Below the pieces are notes generated by a model. That model searched no databases, was not told where the DNA came from, and was given only the letters and a program-made list of their open reading frames with translations. This document shows, in pieces, positions 43,778-53,947 of a DNA stretch of 64,000 nucleotides. The number at the start of each line of letters is the position of its first letter. Position 1 is the first letter of the stretch. This DNA comes from Pontibacter litorisediminis (lineage in GTDB: Bacteria > Bacteroidota > Bacteroidia > Cytophagales > Hymenobacteraceae): positions 558,001 to 622,000 of the forward strand of contig NZ_JARDUA010000002.1 in the NCBI RefSeq assembly GCF_029360645.1, written 5' to 3'. The position numbers and the translations under genes are program-made.

Positions 43778-45094
43778 ATGAACTTAGCCGAACGCGACCA
43801 ACATACTATCTGGCACCCATACACCCAAATGAAAACCGCGGCGCTTCCTATTCCGATTGTCCGGGGCAAGGGGGCGCTTTTGTTTTCGGAGGATGGCCAA
43901 ACATACATCGATGCCGTGGCCTCATGGTGGGTAAACCTGCACGGGCACGCGCACCCTTACATCGCTGAAAAAGTAGCCGGGCAGCTGCAAACGCTGGAGC
44001 ACGTAATCTTTGCCGGCTTCACGCATCCTGCCGCTGTCACCTTTGCCGAGCGCCTGCTCCAGATCCTTCCGCAGGGCCAAAGCCGCATCTTCTACTCCGA
44101 CAACGGCTCTACTGCCGTGGAGGTGGCCCTGAAAATGGCCATCCAGTACTGGAACAACCTCGGCATGCCGAAGAAAAAAATCATTGCCTTCCGCGACAGC
44201 TACCATGGCGATACCTTTGGGGCGATGTCGGTGAGCGCGCGCAGTGCCTTTACCGCCCCCTTCTGGCCTTACTTGTTCGAAGTGGCTTTTATAGATGTGC
44301 CCACTCCAGGCAACGAGGCCGAAAGCATAAAGCAACTGGAGGCGCATGCGCTGCAGGGTGATGTGGCCGCCTTTATTTACGAGCCCCTGGTATTGGGCAC
44401 AGCCGGCATGGTGATGTATAAGCCGGAGGTGCTAGACAACCTGCTGGAGCTCTGCCAGAAGCACGACATCCTGACCATTGCCGATGAGGTGATGACGGGC
44501 TTTGGCCGCACCGGCCGCACATTCGCAACCGATTACCTGCAGCAGAAGCCGGACATGGTCTGCTTATCCAAGGGGCTTACGGGCGGTACAATGGCACTGG
44601 GGGCCACTTCCTGCAGCGAGAAGATCTATGAAGCCTTCCTGCACGATGATAAGAGCAAAACCCTTTTCCACGGCCACAGCTACACGGCTAACCCTGTCGC
44701 CTGCGCAGCCGGCCTGGCCAGTCTGGATTTGCTGCAGCAACCCCAGACGCAGGAAAGTATAAACCGCATCGCAGAACGCCACGCCGCCTTTGCCCAAAGT
44801 ATAAAAGACCTGCCGCAGGTGCTGGAGGTACGGCAGCAAGGCACCATTTTGGCCGTGGAGTTTGAGGATGGTGGCACCTCCTATTTCAGCAATCTGCGGG
44901 ATACCCTTTATAGTTTCGGCATCGACAATGGAGTGATCCTTCGTCCGCTAGGCAACATCATCTATGTTATCCCGCCGTACTGCATCACCGACGGGCAGTT
45001 GGAGCAGGTGTACCAAACGATCAGGGGCATGCAGGAGATCGTGGTGGGCAGTCGCTATCATCCGCGCCCTGACCTGGACATGCTGCACGATTGA
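43778..45094 (+). CDS. bioA: Adenosylmethionine-8-amino-7-oxononanoate aminotransferase BioA
   Basis: PLP class III aminotransferase that uses SAM as amino donor to make 7,8-diaminopelargonate. 438 residues. Start WHPYTQMKTA is the BioA signature; DAVASWWVNLHGH, DNGSTAVEVALKMA, the PLP-binding DEVMTGFGRTG and the lysine in LSKGLTGG are present. It is 48 bp after the HEAT-like gene and 52 bp before the ketoacyl synthase gene, so the three are probably one transcript. Confidence 0.98.
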   Translation: MNLAERDQHTIWHPYTQMKTAALPIPIVRGKGALLFSEDGQTYIDAVASWWVNLHGHAHPYIAEKVAGQLQTLEHVIFAGFTHPAAVTFAERLLQILPQGQSRIFYSDNGSTAVEVALKMAIQYWNNLGMPKKKIIAFRDSYHGDTFGAMSVSARSAFTAPFWPYLFEVAFIDVPTPGNEAESIKQLEAHALQGDVAAFIYEPLVLGTAGMVMYKPEVLDNLLELCQKHDILTIADEVMTGFGRTGRTFATDYLQQKPDMVCLSKGLTGGTMALGATSCSEKIYEAFLHDDKSKTLFHGHSYTANPVACAAGLASLDLLQQPQTQESINRIAERHAAFAQSIKDLPQVLEVRQQGTILAVEFEDGGTSYFSNLRDTLYSFGIDNGVILRPLGNIIYVIPPYCITDGQLEQVYQTIRGMQEIVVGSRYHPRPDLDMLHD

Positions 45095-45146
45095 GTAGCT
45101 TCACCGGGCCTCACAGCGTCACCTAACCCTGTGAGGTCCTGGAGTT

Positions 45147-46415
45147 ATGAACGGCGGGCAAAGTATTGTCTCTCCTTCATTCCATATTTCGCCCTTCGTG
45201 CCTACCTTTGCAGCCGGTTTGAGAGAGGAGCAGAAACATATCGTTATCCGTGGCTGTGGGGCAATTTCGCCTCTCGGCTTTGATGCTGCCAGCACAGCCT
45301 CTGCTTACATGGCCGGTAAGCCTGCTTTTAAAACCATACCTCACCAGGGGCAGCCGACTCCAGTAGCCGCTTTGCCGGCTGAGGCAGAAGCGCAGTTGCA
45401 GCTACTCCTGGAGTCAAACCCTGCTTACAGGCAGTTAGACCGGACGGTGCTGATGGCGGTGTATGCCGCCAGGCAGGCCGTAGCGCAGGCAGGCTGGTTG
45501 AAAGAGCATGCCCCGGCGGATGATGACCTGGCTGTGAACATTGGCTCCTCTCGCGGGGCAACGGGCCTTTTTGAACAACACTTCGAGGCTTTCCAACAGG
45601 AGAACTTGTCTTCCAGCGCCTCCCCCACAACCACGTTAGGCAATCTCTCGAGCTGGGTGGCGCATGCTGTAAACGCAGGCGGCGGCCAGATCAGCCACTC
45701 CATCACCTGCAGCACGGCCCTTATGGCGGTGGCAAATGGTATGGCCTGGTTAAAAGCGGGCATGGCCAAGCGCTTCCTGGCAGGTGGCACCGAGGCTCCC
45801 CTCACAGATTTTACCGTTGCCCAGATGAAGGCCGTGGGTATTTACTCCAAACTCGCTGCTCATCCCTACCCTTGCCAGCCTTATGCTGCCGAAAAGCAGA
45901 ACACGTTTACGCTAGGAGAAGGTGCAGCCGTGTTTGCACTGGAACAGGTACAGCAGCCCGTAAAAGGCAGCCTGGTGCTGGAGGCCGTTGGCGTTGGCTT
46001 CGAGAGACTCGTGAGCAAGACAGGCATCAGCGCAGATGGGCAGAGCTTCCAGAAGGCTATGCGGCAGGCACTGGAGCAGCTACCGAAGCAGGAGCGCACC
46101 GTAGATTTGATCATCACCCATACCCCCGGCACCTACGCTGGCGATAAGGCGGAACTGGCAGCCATACGGGCAGTTTTCGGCGAAAGCACACCCGCCATCA
46201 CTACCAACAAATGGCTTCTTGGCCACACGCTAGGGGCCTCCGGTGCCTTAAGCTTGCAGTATGCCCTGCATGTATTGCAGCGGCAACAGTACGCGTTTAT
46301 CCCTTTCCCAACCCTGCTGGAGCAACCGGAGCCGCGGCCTATTAAGCGTGTCATGGTAAATGCAGCAGGCTTCGGTGGTAACGCGGCAAGTGTCGTTGTC
46401 GGCAAAATTGAATAA
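45147..46415 (+). CDS. Beta-ketoacyl-ACP synthase-like enzyme in the biotin cluster
   Basis: Condensing enzyme of the FabB/FabF fold, 422 residues. The catalytic Cys188 lies in SHSITCSTALMA, the first His in IITHTPGTYAGDKAE and the Lys/His of the third motif in TNKWLLGHTLGASGAL, so the Cys-His-His triad is complete. Residues 1-30 look poorly conserved; the start may be further in. Its place after bioA suggests work on the pimeloyl moiety, whose source is otherwise unexplained here because bioC, bioH and bioW are absent. Ordinary fatty acid synthesis is the alternative. Confidence 0.88.
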   Translation: MNGGQSIVSPSFHISPFVPTFAAGLREEQKHIVIRGCGAISPLGFDAASTASAYMAGKPAFKTIPHQGQPTPVAALPAEAEAQLQLLLESNPAYRQLDRTVLMAVYAARQAVAQAGWLKEHAPADDDLAVNIGSSRGATGLFEQHFEAFQQENLSSSASPTTTLGNLSSWVAHAVNAGGGQISHSITCSTALMAVANGMAWLKAGMAKRFLAGGTEAPLTDFTVAQMKAVGIYSKLAAHPYPCQPYAAEKQNTFTLGEGAAVFALEQVQQPVKGSLVLEAVGVGFERLVSKTGISADGQSFQKAMRQALEQLPKQERTVDLIITHTPGTYAGDKAELAAIRAVFGESTPAITTNKWLLGHTLGASGALSLQYALHVLQRQQYAFIPFPTLLEQPEPRPIKRVMVNAAGFGGNAASVVVGKIE

Positions 46416-46778
46416 CCCTCCCTTACTATCCACTTCCAATTTGATGCGCTTTACCATAAAATAAGTCGCGTCCTATGCAATTTCCGCAACTTACTCTCCT
46501 CTAAATAAGTACAATATCGGCATTAGCTATATTCTGTAATGCATATACCAAACCACTGTTTTATGCCCCAATAGCCTTTTCTAAACATGCCATAAGAAGT
46601 ATATGATTGCAGTCTACGTGCACCCTCTCCCCTTTATGCTAAATCCCCCGTACAACTGATCCAACTCAGTTCAAAGCTAAGCATAAATATCACACAACTT
46701 CTGTACACCCAAGTACATCTTTGTGGGTCCTACCCATTACGACACAAGCACCATCAAGCAATTTGATCAAGAATCAAA

Positions 46779-46790
46779 GCAAACGTTTGC
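46779..46790. promoter_or_regulatory. GCAAACGTTTGC palindrome upstream of the T9SS cargo gene
   Basis: A perfect 12-bp palindrome of the LacI-family operator type, 60 bp before the ATG at 46851. The spacer 46416-46850 is AT-rich and otherwise empty: no gene and no TAnnTTTG box with correct spacing was found in it. Confidence 0.4.
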
Positions 46791-46850
46791 ACCTAAAAAT
46801 CATAAAAGATCACGCATCATAACAAATAGCTTGCCCCTAAACATTAACCT

Positions 46851-49800
46851 ATGAAAGCAACCTTATACCCCAAAAGTGTTTCAGCACTTATACTCTTACT
46901 CTGTCTTTTAATGTATTTGCCCACTATGGCACAAACGCCTGGCCTCATTTATAAACCGGCCACAAGTGGGGGCGCCAAAGTACTGGACCCTAACGGAGAC
47001 GGTTATGTTTCCACATCCCGCTCCGGCTTTAGTGGCACCAACGACGAGGGAGTAAACGTAAGTGAGGTTCCGTATAGACCCTTTCCTGCATTAACCACGG
47101 AACCACTCGGGGACCTGAACACCGGCTCCAGTGGTGGGCATACCGACCTGGCTACCCCCTCAAGCACTTCAGCCTTTACCGGCTCTCCAGTTGCGGCTTT
47201 CTTCGACGGCACCAACCTGCTGTTCCGCATCAGGCTGGGCAGTTCCTCTACGGCCTCCAAGGGCTACAGCGTACTGATAGACTCCGACGGAAAGTTCGAT
47301 GGCACCGGCGCTAACCCTGGCTTTGAGTATGAGGTGTTGCTTGCCTCCAACTTTGCCGTGCAGGTTATCAAGCACTCCGGCTCCAGCAGCAGCACAATCT
47401 TCACTGGCTCTGTAGATCAGTACTCCCAGCGGGCCGTGGCAGCCTCTGCCTCGGGTGGAAACGCAGATTATTTCTATGATTTCTACGTTCCGCTTACTGC
47501 GTTCAATGGAGGAATCACAGCGTCTACGCCGCTACGCATGAGCGGCATTACCATCACCAGTGCGCAAAGTGGCATCACGGGCACCGTCTCTGATGTGGGC
47601 GGCGTTAACTTTCAGGCTTATGACTACGATGCGCCTTCGGCCTGGCGTGCGTTGATCGGGGCTTTTCCGGCTACATCATTGAATACCCTGCAGACTTCCG
47701 CCTTCCCAGCAATTGCAGCCACGCCTCCTGTTGTGGCTGGCCCAATACTAGCTAACAGCACCTCTATAACAGGCACATCTACTGAGGTCGTGGGCTCTAC
47801 CATAACCGTTTATAGAAGCGTTGGCGGGGCAACACCTACAGCCATTGGTACAACTACAATAGCTGCAAACGGCACCTGGACATTATCCGGGATATCAAGC
47901 ACATTACTGAAAGCAGGGGACGTAATTACCGCAACTGTAACGGCAAGCGGTAAAACAGTTTCTTCATCTTCAAACGCGGTTACTGTTACCGCAGGTATCT
48001 GCTTGTCTACACCTACTCCAAAGCTTACAAGCGTCACTGGTACAACGGGAAGCAGATACTTGGTGCTTACTCCAAGCTATAGCGGTAACCAAATTATCAC
48101 GGTCTATAACCTCACAACAGGCACCTCACAAACGACCTCGGTGCTGAACCTCACTGCTGGATCAGCATTCCCAGCATCTTCAAGTGGAGCACCTAGTGCA
48201 TTTCTTGTTGCTCAAAACAACAATTATGCAATTTCAGCAACTCCAACCGATGCCGCTGGAAACATTACTGGCTGTCAATCCTTACGATCGAACCAACTAT
48301 GCTATAGTTCGGGGGGTAACTTCACTGTAAACCCTCATACAGTGTCAATCACTGGCGTAACCTACAACAGTGTAACGAACAGCACAAATGCTAACAGCAC
48401 AACCGAAGTGCCTACAAACCTGAGCTCAGTAACTGTTTCAATAAATTATAACGGAGGCACACAGCCTGGTAACCTAGTACTTTATAGAAATGGAGCCGCC
48501 ACAAATATCTCAGCACCTTATGCAGTTGGAACGACTACTCTAATCCTAAATGTATCCAGTATTGCCCCTGCATTAGCAATTGGAGATGTACTCAGTGTAC
48601 GAACCGTACAAACGGCTGGCTGTGCCGGAGCGTCCACTCCTTCTAATTTTTTAACAGTACAGGCTACCACTACTGCTCCAACCATCAATCCTCTTAAATG
48701 TGGTTTGGCAACAACCCTTAGCGGTACCTCTACAGAGGCTCCGGGAACAGTTTTGCAATTCTACACCGGTGGCACTGCAGGCGAACGAAACGGTACACTG
48801 ATTACCCAGAGTGGCACAAGTACGCCTATCACAGCAACAGTAACCAGCACTGGCGCCTGGGCTGTAGATTTATCACCCGCTGCCGGTGGTGGTATTGCGG
48901 CCGGATCAGCCATCACAGCAAGAGCCAAAGCACCAGGAAAAGTACGAAGCGTAAACTCCAATATGGTAACCTCTACAGCTGGCCCTACAGGCGTATTAAC
49001 GGTTAACCCCATTACAGAAGGCTCCACCGAAGTATCTGGTACCGGGCCTGCCAGTGCTGCTGGTGCCAAGGTAACACTGTATATTGAGGGCACGCCTTTC
49101 CCCACATCAGTTTTAGTGAGCAGTGATGGTAGCTGGAAAGTTACTGGTATTGATGCACAGGAGCTGTTTGCGGGAGCAAAGGTTTCGGCAACCTATACGC
49201 CTGCTAACGGGTGCGAAAGCCCCAGAGCAAGCGCGGTTACAGTAAGCTGCAAGGCCCCAAACTCCTCCTTTACCTTCTCCGCCTCTCCTACTACTATTTG
49301 TGGTGGCAGCACGATTACTGTTTCTTTGCAAGGTTCAGAATATGGAATCTCCTATAGACTGTTGGTGAATGGTGCAGAATCGGGTAGCTCTGTACTAGGT
49401 ACTGGCGGCCCTATTACGTTAACCTCAGGCCCGATCACCAACTATACCGCTACTAACACCAATGCCAACATTACCTACAGAGCCAGAAAAGTAAGCGGAA
49501 CCGCCTGCGATGCCACACCTACTAACGCGGCAACCATAACAGTGCAACCACAGCCTGTCATAACAGCCCTTACATTTGAAAGTATCAGCCAGGGTGTCTG
49601 CGCCAATTCATCTGCAAGTTTCTCACTTAGTGGCACGAACACGAACTATAACTATCAGCTGGTGAACCAGGCGACGAACCAGTTGGTTGGCTCGGCTGTG
49701 CAAGGCGCCGCTGGCTCGATCTCTCTATCCACAGGAACTGTTACCACCAACACGGCTTACAGCTTGCGCATCACCTCAAGAACCGGTGGCTCAGGCGCTT

Positions 49801-51263
49801 GTTCTACCACGTTGCCGAACCAGGTGTCAGTTACGATCATAAGTCCTTCTGTCACCAGGGCTGTATATGCTGAAAGTAGCAAAGTGTGCATAGGTGGCGC
49901 AACAACCATTAATGTATCTACAGAGCCTAACAGTAACCTTACCTATACTATATACCGAAGAGTGGGAAGTGAACCAGCTACAGGAGACCCTGTAATTGGC
50001 ACACTAACAGGTGGTAGCCCTTCTCAGCCCGTAACAACAGGTCCTTTAAATAACACTGGCACTCAGACCTTCTATGTGACAGTTAGGAGCTCAACAGGCT
50101 CCTGCGGCACACTGACATTGGTAAACACAGCCCAGGTGGAGGTAAGCGACCAAGCTGCGACAGCTAATGCCGGGAGCGATATGGCGGTGTGCGGTAAAAC
50201 TGCGGTGCTGCAGGCCAACGCTGTAACGGTAGGCATAGGCACCTGGAGCCAGCAAAGTGGACCTACCACAGCAACCTTCAGCTCTGCAAGCAACCCCAAC
50301 GCTACGGCACAGAACCTACAGCCTGGCACCTACACCTTCCGCTGGACAGTGACCGTTAACTGCGGAGGCACCACCTCCACGGCCTTTGATGACGTCGTAG
50401 TAAATGTGAATTGCGATGCGGCTTATACCCTTGCCGTTCCGCAGTACAGAGATGAATATACTTCCGGCGATATACTGGCCACAGCTGCAGACCCTGACGG
50501 CTCCATTACCAGGGCTACTATACTTCAGGGGGCGCTCCCAGCTGGTGTGACAATAAACGTCCAGAACGGCACTATCTCGGTAGCAAGAGCAGATCAACTG
50601 GTGGAAGGCACCTACCCGCTAACCATAGAGCTAGTAGATCAATTTAACAAAGCTACCGTCACCAACATTGTACTGCGCATCTACGGTGATTCTCCCGAGG
50701 TAGTCCCTCTGCCAGTCGAGCTGGTATACTTCCGGGCAGCTGTGCAGCAACGGCAGGTAGTACTAAGGTGGCTCACTGCATCCGAAGAGGATAACCTGGA
50801 GTTTGTTGTGGAGCGAAGCAGCGATGGCAAACAGTTTAGCCCAATTGGCACGGTAGCTGGTGCCGGCACTACTGCCCAGCAACAGCAATACACCTTTACC
50901 GACCCCACCCCCTTAGGCTCGGTAAGCTACTACCGGCTGAAGCAGGTGGATAACGACGGAGACTTTGCCTACAGCAAAGTGGTGGCGGTGCGCCTCAGCT
51001 CAGAGGCATCAGCACAGCGCCTGAAAGTGTGGCCGAACCCATTTGTGCAGGAAATCAACATCGAGGTTTTTGCTGACGAGGCCGGCGAGGCAAGTATAAT
51101 CCTTACCGCCCTGCAGGGCCAACGCGTTTACCAAGAAAACATACAACTGGCACCGGGCTTTAACAGGCTTTCCCTGCCCCTAACCAGCCTGCCAAAGGGC
51201 ATGTACATCCTGCAGCTCCAGAACAATGCTTTAAGTGAGTCCACCAAAGTGGTTAAAAAGTAA
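46851..51263 (+). CDS. Large secreted T9SS type A cargo protein with Ig-like repeats
   Basis: 1470 residues. Signal peptide (ALILLLCLLMYLPTMAQT). Residues about 30-290 form a beta-rich domain with a Gly/Ser/Asp-rich DPNGDGYVSTSRSG start. Ig-like repeats follow (GTSTEVVGSTITVYRS at about 310, then GTSTEAPGTVLQFY and EGSTEVSGTGP), rich in Thr, Ser and Asn with paired Cys. At about 1295-1385 an Fn3-like domain (RQVVLRWLTASEEDNLEFVVERS) is followed by the T9SS type A C-terminal signal (LKVWPNPFVQEINIEV to the end). It is probably a cell-surface adhesin or gliding-related protein; no enzyme motif is seen. Single transcript with its own terminator. Confidence 0.92.
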   Translation: MKATLYPKSVSALILLLCLLMYLPTMAQTPGLIYKPATSGGAKVLDPNGDGYVSTSRSGFSGTNDEGVNVSEVPYRPFPALTTEPLGDLNTGSSGGHTDLATPSSTSAFTGSPVAAFFDGTNLLFRIRLGSSSTASKGYSVLIDSDGKFDGTGANPGFEYEVLLASNFAVQVIKHSGSSSSTIFTGSVDQYSQRAVAASASGGNADYFYDFYVPLTAFNGGITASTPLRMSGITITSAQSGITGTVSDVGGVNFQAYDYDAPSAWRALIGAFPATSLNTLQTSAFPAIAATPPVVAGPILANSTSITGTSTEVVGSTITVYRSVGGATPTAIGTTTIAANGTWTLSGISSTLLKAGDVITATVTASGKTVSSSSNAVTVTAGICLSTPTPKLTSVTGTTGSRYLVLTPSYSGNQIITVYNLTTGTSQTTSVLNLTAGSAFPASSSGAPSAFLVAQNNNYAISATPTDAAGNITGCQSLRSNQLCYSSGGNFTVNPHTVSITGVTYNSVTNSTNANSTTEVPTNLSSVTVSINYNGGTQPGNLVLYRNGAATNISAPYAVGTTTLILNVSSIAPALAIGDVLSVRTVQTAGCAGASTPSNFLTVQATTTAPTINPLKCGLATTLSGTSTEAPGTVLQFYTGGTAGERNGTLITQSGTSTPITATVTSTGAWAVDLSPAAGGGIAAGSAITARAKAPGKVRSVNSNMVTSTAGPTGVLTVNPITEGSTEVSGTGPASAAGAKVTLYIEGTPFPTSVLVSSDGSWKVTGIDAQELFAGAKVSATYTPANGCESPRASAVTVSCKAPNSSFTFSASPTTICGGSTITVSLQGSEYGISYRLLVNGAESGSSVLGTGGPITLTSGPITNYTATNTNANITYRARKVSGTACDATPTNAATITVQPQPVITALTFESISQGVCANSSASFSLSGTNTNYNYQLVNQATNQLVGSAVQGAAGSISLSTGTVTTNTAYSLRITSRTGGSGACSTTLPNQVSVTIISPSVTRAVYAESSKVCIGGATTINVSTEPNSNLTYTIYRRVGSEPATGDPVIGTLTGGSPSQPVTTGPLNNTGTQTFYVTVRSSTGSCGTLTLVNTAQVEVSDQAATANAGSDMAVCGKTAVLQANAVTVGIGTWSQQSGPTTATFSSASNPNATAQNLQPGTYTFRWTVTVNCGGTTSTAFDDVVVNVNCDAAYTLAVPQYRDEYTSGDILATAADPDGSITRATILQGALPAGVTINVQNGTISVARADQLVEGTYPLTIELVDQFNKATVTNIVLRIYGDSPEVVPLPVELVYFRAAVQQRQVVLRWLTASEEDNLEFVVERSSDGKQFSPIGTVAGAGTTAQQQQYTFTDPTPLGSVSYYRLKQVDNDGDFAYSKVVAVRLSSEASAQRLKVWPNPFVQEINIEVFADEAGEASIILTALQGQRVYQENIQLAPGFNRLSLPLTSLPKGMYILQLQNNALSESTKVVKK

Positions 51264-51285
51264 AATACATTGCTTATACATATTT

Positions 51286-51314
51286 AAAAGACCGGCCACA
51301 GGTGCCGGTCTTTT
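51286..51314 (+). terminator. Terminator after the T9SS cargo gene
   Basis: AAAAGACCGGC-CACAGGT-GCCGGTCTTTT followed by ATTTTTT, 23 bp after the stop codon. Confidence 0.92.
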
Positions 51315-51374
51315 ATTTTTTGGCCCTAGGTGCATCCGCCTAAAGCAAAGCGAGCTTATTCCGCTGATTTTTAC

Positions 51375-51382
51375 TATTTTTG
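51375..51382 (+). promoter_or_regulatory. -7 box of lysC-lysA
   Basis: TATTTTTG fits TAnnTTTG, 32 nt before the lysC ATG. The leader is short, with no lysine riboswitch or leader peptide. Confidence 0.55.
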
Positions 51383-51413
51383 CAGCTTCATATCACTCAT
51401 TTTTATCACCTTA

Positions 51414-52733
51414 ATGAAAATACTCAAGTTCGGCGGCACCTCCGTAGGGTCAGCTGAGAGAATGAAGGCGGTAGCCTCGCTCATACGTAACGGTGAGCCT
51501 AAAGTGGTGGTGCTTTCGGCCATGTCCGGCACTACCAACGCATTGGTGCAGATTGCAGAAACGCTGTACCAGAACAAGCACGAAGAAGCCAAGGCGCTGA
51601 TCAAGGCGCTGCACGATAAGTATAAACAGGTGGTAGAGGAACTCTACACCTCCGCAGATAAAAAGAAACAGGCAAACGAGCTGCTGCACCAGCACTTCGA
51701 TTACATCACGGCCTTTACCCTAGACCTCTTCACCATACACGAGGAGCGCGCGGTGCTGGCGCAGGGAGAGTTGCTGAGCACGGCGCTTTTCCAGTTTTAC
51801 CTGGAGGAACAGGGCGAGACCTCTGTGTTGCTGCCAGCCCTCAACTTCATGAAGATCGATGAGAACGAGGAGCCGGACACTGCCTACATCGCCCAGCAAC
51901 TGAAGCAGGAACTGGTGAAGTACCCGGGTGTGGAGCTGTTCATCACGCAGGGCTACATCTGCCGCAATGCCTTTGGCGAGATTGATAACCTGAAGCGCGG
52001 TGGCTCCGATTACTCTGCCTCCCTGATAGGCGCTGCCGTGGATGCGGACGAAATCCAGATCTGGACCGACATTGACGGCATGCACAATAACGACCCGCGC
52101 ATCGTGAAGAACACCTATCCGATTGCAGAGCTGTCGTTTGACGAGGCGGCGGAGCTGGCATACTTCGGTGCCAAGATCCTGCACCCAAGCAGCGTGCAGC
52201 CGGCCAAGCAGAAAAACATACCGGTAAAGCTGCTCAACACCATGGCGCCGGAGGCGAAAGGCACCACCATCAGCACCAACACAGAGAGCGGCAAGATCAA
52301 GGCTGTGGCGGCCAAGGATGGCATCACGGCCATTAAGATAAAATCAGGACGCATGCTGCTGGCCTATGGCTTCCTGCGCAGCGTGTTTGAGGTGTTTGAG
52401 CGGTACAAGACGCCGATCGACATGATCACCACATCAGAGGTGGCTGTGTCTTTAACGATTGATAACGACAGGCATCTGAATGAGATCCTGGCGGAGCTGA
52501 AGGAGTTCGGGCAAGTGGAAGTAGACCGTGACCAGACCATTATCTGCGTGGTCGGCGACTTTATCGCTGAGCGCAGTGGTTCCGGGCTGGCTGTTTTTGA
52601 GTCGTTGCAGCACATCCCGCTGCGCATGATCTCTTATGGCGGAAGCAAGAACAACATCAGCTTCCTGGTAAGCACAGCCGACAAAGTAGAAGCGCTAACA
52701 AAACTGAACGATGGCATCTTTAACAGAAACTAA
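51414..52733 (+). CDS. lysC: Aspartate kinase LysC
   Basis: Phosphorylates aspartate, the first step to lysine, methionine and threonine. 439 residues from ATG at 51414; a longer frame from 51330 would cross the promoter. KFGGTSVGSAERM at the N-terminus, ITQGYICRNAFGEID and KRGGSDYSASLIGAAVDA mark the kinase domain; EIQIWTDIDGMHNNDPRIV follows. The C-terminal 150 residues hold two ACT regions for feedback by an amino acid. It is monofunctional, unlike ThrA/MetL fusions. It overlaps lysA by 23 bases. Confidence 0.96.
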   Translation: MKILKFGGTSVGSAERMKAVASLIRNGEPKVVVLSAMSGTTNALVQIAETLYQNKHEEAKALIKALHDKYKQVVEELYTSADKKKQANELLHQHFDYITAFTLDLFTIHEERAVLAQGELLSTALFQFYLEEQGETSVLLPALNFMKIDENEEPDTAYIAQQLKQELVKYPGVELFITQGYICRNAFGEIDNLKRGGSDYSASLIGAAVDADEIQIWTDIDGMHNNDPRIVKNTYPIAELSFDEAAELAYFGAKILHPSSVQPAKQKNIPVKLLNTMAPEAKGTTISTNTESGKIKAVAAKDGITAIKIKSGRMLLAYGFLRSVFEVFERYKTPIDMITTSEVAVSLTIDNDRHLNEILAELKEFGQVEVDRDQTIICVVGDFIAERSGSGLAVFESLQHIPLRMISYGGSKNNISFLVSTADKVEALTKLNDGIFNRN

Positions 52734-53880
52734 GTATAAGCTCAACCTTAACCCGGAGCAACTGCAGCAGCACGCTACCCCGCTGTACGTGTACGACATG
52801 AACCTGCTGCGCCAGACGCTGCAAAGCGCCCGGCAGGAGGCTGAAAAGTATAATTTTCATGTGCATTACGCCCTGAAGGCCAATGCCAATGCGCCTGTTC
52901 TGGATGAGATGCGCCGGCATGGCTTCGGCGCCGACTGCGTGAGCGGCAATGAGGTGAAAGCGGCTATCGAGAATGGCTTCTCCCCAGAGGAGGTCGTGTT
53001 TGCCGGTGTGGGAAAATCAGATGCGGAGATAAACTACGCACTGGAGCAGGGTATCTTCTGCTTTAACTGCGAGTCGAAGCATGAGCTGGAGGTGATAAAT
53101 GAGTTGGCGGAGAAGAAGGACACCGTTGCCCGTGTGGCCCTGCGCATCAACCCGAACGTGAACGCCAACACGCACAAGTACATTACCACCGGGCTGGAGG
53201 AGAATAAGTTCGGTATCAACTCCTGGGAGCTGGAGAGCGTGATAGAGCTGCTGCAGCAGCTGAAGCACGTGGCGCTGATCGGCATCCACTTCCACATCGG
53301 CTCCCAGATTACGGACCTGACGGTGTTCAAGAACCTGTGCACCCGCGTAAATGAGTTTCAGGAGTGGTTTTTGGCCCGCAACATCGTGTTAGAGCATGTT
53401 AATGTAGGTGGTGGCCTGGGTGTGGATTATTACGCACCTGACGAAACGCCTATCCCTGACTTTGCCGCCTACTTTGGGCTGTTCCACCAGTTCCTGGAGC
53501 TGCGGCCAGGGCAGCAGGTGCACTTTGAGCTGGGCCGCGCCCTGGTGGCGCAATGCGGTACGCTGGTCTCTAAGGTGCTGTACATCAAGAACGGAGTATC
53601 CACAAACTTTGCCATACTGGATGCCGGTATGACGGAGCTGATCCGCCCTGCCCTGTACCAGTCGTATCATAAGATCGAGAACCTGACGAGCCAGAAGCCG
53701 GAGGTGCGCTACGACGTGGTAGGCCCTATCTGCGAGTCGAGCGACTGCTTTGGCAAGGCGGTGATGCTGCCCGAGACCAGCCGCGGGGATTTGATCGCGA
53801 TCCGCACGGCCGGGGCTTACGGTGAGGTGATGGCCTCAGCCTACAACCTACGCGACCGGGCACAGACGATTTACGTGTAG
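52711..53880 (+). CDS. lysA: Diaminopimelate decarboxylase LysA
   Basis: Converts meso-diaminopimelate to lysine. 389 residues. The PLP lysine is K56 in YALKANANAP; the His/Ser part GIHFHIGSQI, the phosphate-binding GGGLGVDY and the C-terminal CESSDCFGK (catalytic Cys) are typical. Its ATG lies within the last codons of lysC, so the pair is translationally coupled. It is followed by a strong bidirectional terminator. Confidence 0.97.
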   Translation: MASLTETKYKLNLNPEQLQQHATPLYVYDMNLLRQTLQSARQEAEKYNFHVHYALKANANAPVLDEMRRHGFGADCVSGNEVKAAIENGFSPEEVVFAGVGKSDAEINYALEQGIFCFNCESKHELEVINELAEKKDTVARVALRINPNVNANTHKYITTGLEENKFGINSWELESVIELLQQLKHVALIGIHFHIGSQITDLTVFKNLCTRVNEFQEWFLARNIVLEHVNVGGGLGVDYYAPDETPIPDFAAYFGLFHQFLELRPGQQVHFELGRALVAQCGTLVSKVLYIKNGVSTNFAILDAGMTELIRPALYQSYHKIENLTSQKPEVRYDVVGPICESSDCFGKAVMLPETSRGDLIAIRTAGAYGEVMASAYNLRDRAQTIYV

Positions 53881-53901
53881 GCAGCACACCTATCAAAGTA
53901 T

Positions 53902-53935
53902 AAAAAAAGGCCTGCGTCAATGCAGGCCTTTTTTT
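53902..53935. terminator. Bidirectional terminator between lysA and the lipoprotein gene
   Basis: AAAAAAAGGCCTGC (53902-53915) pairs with GCAGGCCTTTTTTT (53922-53935), loop GTCAAT; A and T tracts on both sides serve both convergent transcripts. Confidence 0.95.
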
Positions 53936-53947
53936 ATACTTCAGGTT

